NCBI GenBank assembly: GCA_021162905.1
Contig: JAGGXT010000335.1
Location: 1 to 5,559 of the forward strand
DNA length: 5,559 nt
Reading direction: 5' to 3'
Origin: Candidatus Odinarchaeota archaeon
GTDB taxonomy: Archaea; Asgardarchaeota; JAGGXT01
Numbering within the stretch: position 1 is the first letter of the stretch; every line of letters starts with the position of its first letter. Below are positions 1 through 5,459 of the stretch, one piece after another. A program made the translations under genes and the position numbers. The notes under the pieces are model-generated. The model was not told where the DNA came from and did no database searches. It was given only the letters and a program-made list of their open reading frames with translations.

Positions 1-1
1 G

Positions 2-865
2 AAGAAGTTAAAGGATATTGTATTAATAAAAGATATTTCAGAGTATACATACTTTGCTAATTTACTTGGTAGAGTGTCATCCGAACCAGCAATAAAAATA
101 TTTTCTGTAATTGACGGAACAATGGGTAAGAGAATAAGTTTTACATTATCTGATAGGACTGGCTGTATAAAGGTTAGTGGATGGAACGAGAATATTGAAA
201 ATCTGCTTTCAATTCTTAAATATAATAACTTAATTGAGATAAGTAAATGTAAAATAATAAGAAATAAGCAAGGTGAATTTGAGGCGAGAATAGGTAATAA
301 TTCTTTAATTAAGATAACTGAGAACATTGATTTCCCTAGCGCTGACGAACTACCAAAAATTAATTCATTAAAGAGAATTGAGTTTACTCAAATATCTAAT
401 ATTAATAGTAGTATGAACTATGTAGCAGTTAAGGGAATAATTGTGAAAATTATAAATAAGCAACTCTACTATAACGCCTGTCCTGTTTGTTATTTAAAAG
501 TAGAATACATTTCAAGAAAATGGATTTGTAAATCATGTGGGGAAATAAGCAAGCCTATTAGAAGGTATATAATAACATTTATTATCGATGATGGAACAGA
601 TACTATTAGAGTTACTCTCATGGGAGATGCCCTTAAAGAGTTTTTAAAGACGCAATTTGGTGAAAAAGTTGATTTGGATAATATAACATATGATACTTTA
701 AATGATACCTTAATTGGTTTACTTGTTGGAATTACGGGAAAAGTAAAATATAATGATTTTATAGAGTCTTTTGAAATTATAGCAAACCAAATATTCATAG
801 TTGACATATTAGAAGAAGTAAATGATTTTATAAAGAGAAAAGCTTTATCATCAAATGAGAGTTAG
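2..865 (+). CDS. Replication protein A-like ssDNA-binding protein, 5'-truncated by the window edge
   Basis: This is probably an archaeal RPA large-subunit homologue that coats single-stranded DNA in replication and repair. The frame is open back to the first bases, so 287 codons are visible and the real start lies outside. A GTG at 74 is the first start-like codon but sits inside an OB-fold strand (GRVSSEP), and the 24 residues before it read as OB-fold sequence (LKDI..LIKDIS), so I reject it as the start. OB-fold 1 covers about residues 9-105, with the RPA pattern DGTMGKRISFTLSDRTG and then VSGW at about 38-61. A second OB-fold follows, carrying a zinc ribbon: Cys160 and Cys163 (CPVC), Cys176 and Cys179 (CKSC), then FIIDDGTDTIRVTLMGD, as in the C-terminal DNA-binding domain of RPA70. 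elf1 follows after 27 nt, probably as an operon. Sulfolobales carry a short single-OB SSB instead, so this form argues for another lineage. The family call is fairly sure; the subunit class is less so because the N-terminus is missing. Confidence 0.82.
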   Translation, partial: KKLKDIVLIKDISEYTYFANLLGRVSSEPAIKIFSVIDGTMGKRISFTLSDRTGCIKVSGWNENIENLLSILKYNNLIEISKCKIIRNKQGEFEARIGNNSLIKITENIDFPSADELPKINSLKRIEFTQISNINSSMNYVAVKGIIVKIINKQLYYNACPVCYLKVEYISRKWICKSCGEISKPIRRYIITFIIDDGTDTIRVTLMGDALKEFLKTQFGEKVDLDNITYDTLNDTLIGLLVGITGKVKYNDFIESFEIIANQIFIVDILEEVNDFIKRKALSSNES

Positions 866-881
866 AGTGTACAAAAATGAA

Positions 882-886
882 GGTGA
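882..886 (+). promoter_or_regulatory. Shine-Dalgarno for elf1
   Basis: GGTGA lies 6 nt before a GTG codon. An ATG at 877-879 is in a different frame and precedes this site. The same motif and spacing occur before the TTG start at 2704, which supports reading both non-ATG starts as real. Confidence 0.75.
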
Positions 887-892
887 TTTAAA

Positions 893-1159
893 GTGGGAAG
901 AAGAAGAAAAGGGCGAAAAATTGAAAAGCGTGTAAAGCCAAAATTACCAGATGTCTTTGAATGCCCTAACTGTGGTCATAAGAGTATATATATAAAAATA
1001 GATAGGAAAAATAATGTAGCTTATTTAAGTTGTGGTTACTGTAAAATTAGTTATTCAACAAAGATTAATCAATTAATGGAAAATGTTGATGTATATGGAG
1101 ATTTTTTGGACAAATTTTATGCTGGAGAAATAGAAATACCTGAAGAAAAGGAAGAATAA
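893..1159 (+). CDS. Transcription elongation factor Elf1 homologue (zinc ribbon)
   Basis: Elf1 is a small zinc-ribbon protein associated with elongating RNA polymerase in eukaryotes, with homologues in TACK and Asgard archaea. The 88-residue product has the family layout: a basic start MGRRRKGRK, a zinc ribbon with Cys24 and Cys27 (CPNC) and Cys47 and Cys50 (CGYC), then the conserved VDVYGDFLDKFY at about 65-76 and a short acidic tail. The start is GTG. It is supported by the MGRRR consensus and by GGTGA at 882-886 with a 6-nt spacer. The gene follows the RPA gene by 27 nt with no obvious promoter between, so co-transcription is likely. Its stop is only 5 nt from the stop of the convergent rtcB. 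A zinc-ribbon protein of another family is possible, but the basic N-terminus together with DVY..FLD makes Elf1 the best reading. Confidence 0.85.
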   Translation: MGRRRKGRKIEKRVKPKLPDVFECPNCGHKSIYIKIDRKNNVAYLSCGYCKISYSTKINQLMENVDVYGDFLDKFYAGEIEIPEEKEE

Positions 1160-1164
1160 TTACT

Positions 1165-2616
1165 TTATCCCTTAACGACACCGATTGGCCTTAGCTTAAC
1201 TACCAGTTTTCCTATACCTACCTCATGACTCACTTTTACTACTCTATCCACATCTTTATATGCTTCGGGTGCTTCTTCACTGACTACGCGGAGAGTTGCT
1301 GCTCTTACTAAAATACCTTGTGACCTTAATTTTTCTATTACACTACTACCCCAAAATTGTTTTTTCGCTTTCATTCTACTAAGTAAACGACCTGCTCCAT
1401 GCGCTGTACTTCCAAAACTTAATTCCATACTTTTAGGTGTACCAACTAATACGTAGGATGATGTCCCCATAGATCCAGGGATTAAAACTGGTTGACCAGT
1501 TTTTTGATATTTCTGAGGTATTGCTGGATGCCCAGGTGGAAAGGCTCGAGTAGCACCTTTTCTGTGAACCACTACCTTCTTTGTTGTGCCATTTACTTTA
1601 TGTTCTTCTATTTTTGCAATGTTGTGAGCCACGTCATAGATCAAGTGCATATCTAAATCTTCTGCACTTGTTTTAAACACCTCCTCAAATGCTTTTCTTG
1701 TAGAATTAAGTATAAGTTGCCTATTTGCCCATGCAAAGTTTGCAGCAGAAGCCATTGCTGCTAAATAATCCATAGCCTCTTTACTTTTTAGAGGCGCGTA
1801 CGCCAACTCCGGGTCAGGAAACCTTAAATTATATTTAGCTCTGGCAGAAACTAATATCTTTAGATAATCGGAGCATATTTGATGACCATAACCACGACTT
1901 CCAGTATGAATCATGACAGTTATTTGTCCTTCCTGTACAATACCAAGAGCTTTAGCAACTTCTGGATTATATATCTTCTCAACATATTGAATTTCAAGAA
2001 AATGATTACCGCTTCCTAAAGTACCAAGTTGCTCTCTTCCACGTTGTTTGGCTCTATTTGAAACTTTTGATGGATCAGCAATCTTTAATTGTCCATTTTC
2101 TTCACATGAATCTATATCATCTCTCCAACCATAGCCTCTATCGATAGCCCATTTTGCACCATATATTGCGACTTCATCTAGTTCGGAAACGCTAATTCTA
2201 TACGCACCACTACTACCCACACCAGATGGAACTCTTCTGAAGAGAGTATCAAGTAATTCTTTCATCTTAGGAATTACATCTTCTTTCATGAGGTTTGTTC
2301 TTACGAGACGAACACCACAATTTATATCATACCCTACTCCACCAGGGCTAACGATGCCATCTTCGTAATCGAAGGCTGCAACTCCACCTATTGGAAACCC
2401 ATAACCTTGGTGACCGTCTGGCATGACAATTGATGCTTTATAAATACCAGGAAGTTGCGCTACATGAACACTCTGTTCTAAAGTTAAATCACTTTTCATT
2501 TTTTCTAAGAGAATTTCGTCAGCAAAGATAATAGCGGGCACTCTCATTTCCCTTTTATAACTAGTAGGAATTTCCCAAATATACTTATCAATTCTTTTTA
2601 ATGGAATATTAACCAT
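1165..2616 (-). CDS. rtcB: RNA-splicing ligase RtcB (tRNA-splicing ligase)
   Basis: RtcB joins RNA ends with a 2',3'-cyclic phosphate (or 3'-phosphate) to a 5'-OH, using GTP and Mn2+; in archaea it ligates tRNA exons after intron removal. With the ATG at 2616 the product is 483 residues, the normal archaeal length. The frame stays open to an upstream ATG at 2691, but the extra 25 residues look unlike the family, while GGTGG at 2624-2628 lies 7 nt before the 2616 start. Active-site groups are present: Asp97 and Cys100 (YDINCG), Asn204-His205 (GSGNH), His237 (HTGSRG), His331 (DVAHN) and the guanylated His406 (STAHGAGR). The end, RPIGVVKG, is typical. Many archaeal rtcB genes carry an intein; this one does not. 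Its cofactor gene, archease, lies about 650 bp beyond the rtcB start on the other strand, with a divergent winged-helix gene and a tRNA between. The gene has its own BRE/TATA at 2663-2676. Confidence 0.97.
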   Translation of the reverse strand: MVNIPLKRIDKYIWEIPTSYKREMRVPAIIFADEILLEKMKSDLTLEQSVHVAQLPGIYKASIVMPDGHQGYGFPIGGVAAFDYEDGIVSPGGVGYDINCGVRLVRTNLMKEDVIPKMKELLDTLFRRVPSGVGSSGAYRISVSELDEVAIYGAKWAIDRGYGWRDDIDSCEENGQLKIADPSKVSNRAKQRGREQLGTLGSGNHFLEIQYVEKIYNPEVAKALGIVQEGQITVMIHTGSRGYGHQICSDYLKILVSARAKYNLRFPDPELAYAPLKSKEAMDYLAAMASAANFAWANRQLILNSTRKAFEEVFKTSAEDLDMHLIYDVAHNIAKIEEHKVNGTTKKVVVHRKGATRAFPPGHPAIPQKYQKTGQPVLIPGSMGTSSYVLVGTPKSMELSFGSTAHGAGRLLSRMKAKKQFWGSSVIEKLRSQGILVRAATLRVVSEEAPEAYKDVDRVVKVSHEVGIGKLVVKLRPIGVVKG

Positions 2617-2623
2617 GATAATA

Positions 2624-2628
2624 CCACC
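2624..2628 (-). promoter_or_regulatory. Shine-Dalgarno that fixes the rtcB start
   Basis: Read on the - strand, GGTGG is followed by 7 nt (TATTATC) and then ATG at 2616. This makes the protein start MVNIPLKRI and match normal RtcB length, against the longer reading from 2691. Confidence 0.75.
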
Positions 2629-2662
2629 ATGATATTTTCTGAAAGTATTAATATGGTAAAGG

Positions 2663-2676
2663 ATATATACTTTTTT
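2663..2676 (-). promoter_or_regulatory. BRE/TATA promoter of rtcB (possibly also read by the divergent gene)
   Basis: On the - strand, 2676 to 2661 reads AAAAAAGTATATATCC: an A-rich BRE followed by a TATA box (2669-2663). A start of transcription about 25 nt downstream, near 2640, would leave a leader of roughly 24 nt that contains the Shine-Dalgarno. The box is nearly symmetric (GGATATATAC on the + strand), so it could also serve the regulator at 2704; transcription would then begin near 2692, just before that gene's GGTGA. The BRE overlaps the 19-bp palindrome by three bases. The promoter call follows from consensus and position; the transcription starts are inferred. Confidence 0.6.
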
Positions 2677-2692
2677 GGTGTAATACACCAAA
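2674..2692. promoter_or_regulatory. Perfect 19-bp palindrome, candidate operator between rtcB and the winged-helix gene
   Basis: The sequence TTTGGTGTA-A-TACACCAAA is a perfect inverted repeat with 9-bp arms around one base. It overlaps the upstream edge of the rtcB BRE and ends right at the GGTGA of the divergent winged-helix gene. A dimeric winged-helix protein commonly binds this kind of site, so the neighbouring gene product is the natural candidate and the site could control both directions. Binding is inferred. As RNA from the + strand it could also form a 7-bp hairpin with a TAATA loop just before the ribosome site. I did not see a second copy in the window. Confidence 0.6.
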
Positions 2693-2697
2693 GGTGA
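2693..2697 (+). promoter_or_regulatory. Shine-Dalgarno that fixes the TTG start of the winged-helix gene
   Basis: GGTGA is followed by 6 nt and then TTG at 2704. An ATG at 2700 is out of frame, only 2 nt from this motif, and closes after 13 codons. The in-frame codon at 2701 is TGA, so TTG at 2704 is the earliest possible start. Confidence 0.7.
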
Positions 2698-2703
2698 TTA
2701 TGA

Positions 2704-3141
2704 TTGGAGATTATTATCAGAAGAAAAATTCTTCCCGATGAAATTAAGAGGAAAATTGACTTCTTAATAACAGCAACAAAAAAAGAAACCGAGCCAAAGA
2801 AAAAATGGAGACTAGAAATGAAACTCAATAGATTACTAATCGCATATAATGAATATCAAGAAGAGGGAGAACTATTTATCGACATAAAGGAATTTAAGAA
2901 TTTAGATAGAGAGATACTAACAAAACTCTTCACGCATAAAAGACTCGAGTTAATAGAGATCCTTTCGAAAGGGGATTTTCAGTCAATTACACAACTTGCG
3001 AAAACAACAGGTAGAGATATAAAAAATATTTATTATGATTTAAAAATCTTAGAGAGAATGGGCTTAGTGAAAATTATAAAGAATGGAAAAAAAAGAGCTG
3101 TAGAGCTATTAGTAGATGAAATAACAGTTCGATTTAGGTAA
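2704..3141 (+). CDS. Winged helix-turn-helix transcriptional regulator (HVO_A0114/COG4190-like)
   Basis: This is a 145-residue likely DNA-binding regulator. The C-terminal half (about 76-145) is a winged helix: THKRLELIEILSKGDFQSI, the helix-turn-helix QLAKTTGRDIKNIYYDLKIL (98-117) with the probable recognition helix near RDIKNIYYDL, then MGLVKIIKNGKKRAVELLVDEITV forming the wing and last strand. The pattern (KR.EL...L..G...SI..LA...GRD.KN...DL..LE..GLV) matches the HVO_A0114-type family known mainly from haloarchaea. The N-terminal half is Lys/Arg-rich, predicted helical, and I do not recognise it. No Cys or His cluster for metal binding is seen. Translation starts at TTG with GGTGA 6 nt before. 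The gene is divergent from rtcB across an 87-bp region with a palindrome, so autoregulation and control of rtcB are plausible but inferred. Its stop is 6 nt from the 3' end of the convergent tRNA gene. Confidence 0.75.
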   Translation: MEIIIRRKILPDEIKRKIDFLITATKKETEPKKKWRLEMKLNRLLIAYNEYQEEGELFIDIKEFKNLDREILTKLFTHKRLELIEILSKGDFQSITQLAKTTGRDIKNIYYDLKILERMGLVKIIKNGKKRAVELLVDEITVRFR

Positions 3142-3147
3142 AAGTAG

Positions 3148-3231
3148 CGCCGGGGGCGGGATTTGAACCCGCGAACCCTTGCGGGCACGAGATCTCAAGT
3201 CTCGCGCCTTCGTCCACTCGGCCACCCCGGC
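3148..3231 (-). tRNA. tRNA-Ser, anticodon TGA
   Basis: This 84-nt class II tRNA reads Ser UCA codons. On the - strand the acceptor GCCGGGG pairs fully with CCCCGGC. The D stem is GCC/GGC with loop GAGTGGACGAA. The anticodon stem CGAGA/TCTCG holds the 7-nt loop CTTGAGA, with U33 and anticodon TGA at 3195-3197. A variable arm of about 15 nt forms CCC-GCAA-GGG. The T arm is GCGGG-TTCAAAT-CCCGC. The discriminator is G at 3148, as in Ser tRNAs, and no CCA is encoded. No intron interrupts the anticodon loop, so this tRNA does not itself need RtcB. G+C is about 70% by hand count, suggesting thermophily. A run of four T lies just after the 3' end on the transcribed strand, overlapping the stop of the winged-helix gene. 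Confidence 0.97.
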
Positions 3232-3264
3232 AATATGTTCAAGTTAAAATGAAAACAAAGAGGG

Positions 3265-3272
3265 ATTTAAAT
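3265..3272 (-). promoter_or_regulatory. Possible TATA box of tRNA-Ser overlapping the archease start codon
   Basis: ATTTAAAT lies about 34-41 nt upstream of the tRNA 5' end and is the best TATA-like sequence there. It would give a start near 3242 and a leader of roughly 10 nt. The upstream BRE side (TCCGAATC) is weak. The element shares its last two bases with the archease ATG. The evidence is position and composition only. Confidence 0.3.
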
Positions 3273-3711
3273 GATTCGGAAAAATTCAGGATTTAAATAT
3301 TTAGAACATACAGCTGATGTATACATTGAGGCATGGGGTCCCACTCTAGAAGAAGTCTTTAAACAATGCGCACTTGCAATGTATGATATTATGACTGATA
3401 TTAATACTTTTAGCAGAAAAATATCAAGAACAATAAAAGTTGAAGGTGAGGGGTTAAAATTACTTTTATATGAATGGCTTGAAGAGTTGCTTTTTATATT
3501 TGGTACTGAGTATTTAATATTTCCAGAAATCGAGATAAAATCCATAACAAGGAAAGATAGAAAGTACATACTTCACGCTGAGTGTAAAGGAGAAAAATTT
3601 AACTTAAGTAAACATCCTCCCAAAACGGAAGTAAAGGCAGTAACACTTAACATGATGGAAATTAAAAAGGAAAAAGACACATACATAGCGAGAGTTGTAT
3701 TTGATATATAA
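3271..3711 (+). CDS. Archease, RtcB ligase cofactor
   Basis: Archease helps RtcB become guanylated and turn over repeatedly, and can change its NTP use. The 146-residue product is full length for the family. Signature parts are YLEHTADVYIEAWGPTLEEVF (10-30), containing the metal-site Asp16 in HTAD; the helical middle LLLYEWLEELLF (64-75); PKTEVKAVTL (117-126); and the C-terminal VVFDI with the second conserved acidic residue Asp145. One small departure: the usual VKAVTYH segment reads VKAVTLN, without the His. The start is ATG with GAGGGA at 3260-3265. The gene begins 39 nt from the 5' end of the divergent tRNA-Ser and has no clear promoter of its own there; it may be read together with the winged-helix gene, through the antisense of the tRNA. 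It converges on rps10 with 55 nt between stops. Confidence 0.95.
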   Translation: MIRKNSGFKYLEHTADVYIEAWGPTLEEVFKQCALAMYDIMTDINTFSRKISRTIKVEGEGLKLLLYEWLEELLFIFGTEYLIFPEIEIKSITRKDRKYILHAECKGEKFNLSKHPPKTEVKAVTLNMMEIKKEKDTYIARVVFDI

Positions 3712-3735
3712 GTTAAGTAATTATTAGGCTTAACT
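3711..3735. terminator. Inverted repeat in the archease/rps10 convergent gap
   Basis: AGTTAAG (3711-3717) and CTTAACT (3729-3735) form a 7-bp stem with an 11-nt loop just after the archease stop. An alternative stem TTAAGTA/TACTTAA (3713-3719 with 3735-3741) overlaps it. The stems are AT-rich and weak, and no long T run follows on the + strand. On the - strand a T5 run (3751-3755) follows rps10. The repeat could help end both convergent transcripts, but I cannot show that. Confidence 0.3.
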
Positions 3736-3766
3736 ACTTAAATTAAGAGTAAAAACATTGTAAAGA

Positions 3767-4075
3767 TTACGCAATTTCTATTGTTATATACACATCATCA
3801 GGTACTTTAATTCTCATTATTTGTCTCATAGCCCTATCATCAGCTGCTATGTCAATTAGTCTTTTATGTATTCTTAATTCAAATTTGTCCCAAGTTGCTG
3901 TTCCTTCACCACAGGGGGACTTCCGAACTGGGATTTTTATTCTCTTCGTTGGTAAAGGTATGGGTCCAGAGATTTTCACACCTGTCTTTTTTGCAATTTC
4001 AACAATATCTTGGGTCACTCGTTCTAATTTTTTTGGATCTGGGCTGGATAATCGAATTCTTGCTCTTTGCGGCAT
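3767..4075 (-). CDS. rps10: Small ribosomal subunit protein S10 (uS10)
   Basis: uS10 is part of the 30S head. The 102-residue product has the normal archaeal length. It carries the family signature [10 protein letters not shown] (36-45), then [22 protein letters not shown] (51-72) and [12 protein letters not shown] at the end. ATG at 4075 has GGTGA 5 nt upstream on the - strand. The gene follows the EF-1alpha gene by 46 nt on the same strand, the usual archaeal EF-1alpha/S10 pairing, and is probably co-transcribed from the promoter near 5478. A T8 run in the gap might reduce readthrough. tRNA-Ser lies further along on the same strand but is separated by archease on the other strand. Confidence 0.98.
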   Translation of the reverse strand: MPQRARIRLSSPDPKKLERVTQDIVEIAKKTGVKISGPIPLPTKRIKIPVRKSPCGEGTATWDKFELRIHKRLIDIAADDRAMRQIMRIKVPDDVYITIEIA

Positions 4076-4102
4076 TCAGATCACCTTAGTATATTGTATA
4101 AG

Positions 4103-4110
4103 AAAAAAAA
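4103..4110 (-). terminator. T8 tract between the EF-1alpha gene and rps10, possible partial terminator
   Basis: On the - strand the EF-1alpha stop is followed by AAACTTAATC and then eight T. T-rich runs can terminate archaeal RNA polymerase without a hairpin. Since rps10 starts 28 nt later with a good ribosome site, full termination here would need a separate rps10 promoter, which I do not see clearly. The tract may lower rps10 relative to EF-1alpha or mark a processing site. Confidence 0.35.
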
Positions 4111-4121
4111 GATTAAGTTTT

Positions 4122-5429
4122 TTACTTTTGAACAGTTTGAGTTATGTCTGTTATTACACCTACAGCTACTGTTCGGCCCATGTCACGAATTGCAAATCTT
4201 CCTAGTCTAGAAATATCTCTATATCGTTCAACTACTATAGGCTCGATAGGTGAAAGACGTACTAAAGCAACATCTCCAGGAAGTAGAATCTTTGGATTAT
4301 CCTCTTGTGTTGGCCTAACTTTTTTAATGAGCTCAACAAATCTAACTGCAGTTTGCGCAGTATGAATGTGCATTACTGGTGTATAACCTTGTACTATGCC
4401 GCTACCTTTACGTTTACCAGGCCAGTGAATTACTTGTATCTGAGCAATAAATTCAGTAACCACAGGAGGTTTACTATCTGGATGTGATGCAACATCTCCT
4501 CGTTTAAGGTCCTTCTTAGAAACTCCTCTGACATTAAAACCTATGTTATCTCCAGGTTCGGCTTGAGGAATTGGTTCATGATGCATTTCAATACTTTTTA
4601 CTTCACCGCCTACTCCTGGTGGTAGAAATACTACTGTATCACCAACCTTTAGAATGCCAGTTTCAACACGCCCTACTGGAACTGTACCAACGCCAGTGAT
4701 CGTATAAACATTTTCTATAGGAATTCTTAATGGTTTGTCTATTGGTTTTGGTGGTACTTCAAATAAGTCTAGCGCTTCAAGTAATGTTGGACCGTCATAC
4801 CAAGGCATATTCTCGCTCTTTTTAACCAAATTATCCCCTTTAAGTCCACTAATTGGGATAAATGGTATTTTCTCAACTTTATAACCTACTTTCTTCAATA
4901 GCTCCATGACTCCATTTTTAACTTCCTCGAAACGTTCTTTACTGTAAGGCGGTTGCGTTGCATCCATTTTATTGATAGCAACAACTAATTGATTTACTCC
5001 AAGAACAAAAGCTAAGTATGCATGTTCTCTTGTTTGACCTAGTGGACCTATACCTGCTTCATACTCTCCCTTTCTTGCACTTACTACTAATATTGCTGCA
5101 TCAGCTTGAGAAGTCCCAGTAATCATGTTTTTAATAAAGTCGGCATGTCCGGGAGCATCTATTATTGTGAAATAGTACTTTTGAGTTTCAAATTTTTGGA
5201 AAGCAAGATCGATGGTCAGTCCTCTAACTCTCTCCTCTTTTAATCGATCTAAGACATATGCAAATTTAAAGGATACATCCTTTTTCTCAGCTGCTTCTTT
5301 TTCTAATTCACGAATTTTTCTTTCATCTATAGCACCAACTAGGTATAAGAAATGACCCATAGTAGTACTTTTACCGTGGTCCACGTGACCTATAATAACA
5401 AGATTTAGATGTGGTTTTTCTTTTGGCAT
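4122..5429 (-). CDS. tuf: Translation elongation factor EF-1alpha (aEF1A)
   Basis: This GTPase delivers aminoacyl-tRNA to the ribosomal A site. The product is 435 residues, the usual archaeal length. G motifs: GHVDHGKST (14-22), RGLTIDLA (69-76), DAPGH (91-95), NKMD (153-156) and ISGLKGDN (193-200). Domain 2 starts near 232 (KPLRIPIENVYTITGVGTVPVGR) and domain 3 near 322 (PPVVTEFIAQ), ending with RFAIRDMGRTVAVGVI. KSTTMGHFL, LAFQKFET and VKSIEMHHE resemble Nitrososphaeria-type sequences as I remember them. Two oddities: the usual GHRDF after the G3 motif reads GHADF, as in bacterial EF-Tu, and the domain-3 segment usually like VI.HPT reads VIHWPGKRKGSGIVQGYTP, with extra basic/Gly residues. 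ATG at 5429 has GAGGG 9 nt upstream (5439-5443). No str-operon gene precedes it within 130 bp, and it has its own strong promoter. Confidence 0.98.
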   Translation of the reverse strand: MPKEKPHLNLVIIGHVDHGKSTTMGHFLYLVGAIDERKIRELEKEAAEKKDVSFKFAYVLDRLKEERVRGLTIDLAFQKFETQKYYFTIIDAPGHADFIKNMITGTSQADAAILVVSARKGEYEAGIGPLGQTREHAYLAFVLGVNQLVVAINKMDATQPPYSKERFEEVKNGVMELLKKVGYKVEKIPFIPISGLKGDNLVKKSENMPWYDGPTLLEALDLFEVPPKPIDKPLRIPIENVYTITGVGTVPVGRVETGILKVGDTVVFLPPGVGGEVKSIEMHHEPIPQAEPGDNIGFNVRGVSKKDLKRGDVASHPDSKPPVVTEFIAQIQVIHWPGKRKGSGIVQGYTPVMHIHTAQTAVRFVELIKKVRPTQEDNPKILLPGDVALVRLSPIEPIVVERYRDISRLGRFAIRDMGRTVAVGVITDITQTVQK

Positions 5430-5459
5430 GATTAATATCCCTCATTGCTGTTTTTAATT

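Noticed and set aside
490..807. Open frame antisense to the RPA gene
   Set aside because: Low-complexity hydrophobic product with no start signal, lying entirely over a recognisable protein.
855..935. A 26-codon frame starting ATGAGAGTT that overlaps the RPA stop and the elf1 start
   Set aside because: It is short, has no ribosome site, and overlaps the well-supported N-terminus of Elf1 in another frame.
1165..2616. Intein or intron in rtcB
   Set aside because: The reading frame is continuous at normal length, with all active-site blocks in order.
2700..2702. ATG as the start of the winged-helix gene
   Set aside because: It is out of frame and closes after 13 codons, and it lies only 2 nt from the GGTGA motif.
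2598..2828. Minus-strand frame across the rtcB/regulator intergenic region
   Set aside because: It spans the promoter and the start of the winged-helix gene; the product is hydrophobic noise.
3148..3231. tRNA-Leu, because of the long variable arm
   Set aside because: The 7-nt anticodon loop places TGA (Ser) at 34-36, and the discriminator is G rather than A.
3267..3569. Open frame antisense to archease
   Set aside because: A shadow of the archease coding sequence without a ribosome site or family likeness.
3781..3860. TGATGA C-box-like motifs on the - strand, suggesting a C/D box RNA
   Set aside because: They fall in S10 codons (for example for PDDVY), and I find no matching D box and guide layout.
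3849..4205. Open frames antisense to S10 and the EF-1alpha 3' end
   Set aside because: They cover two highly conserved genes and their products resemble nothing known.
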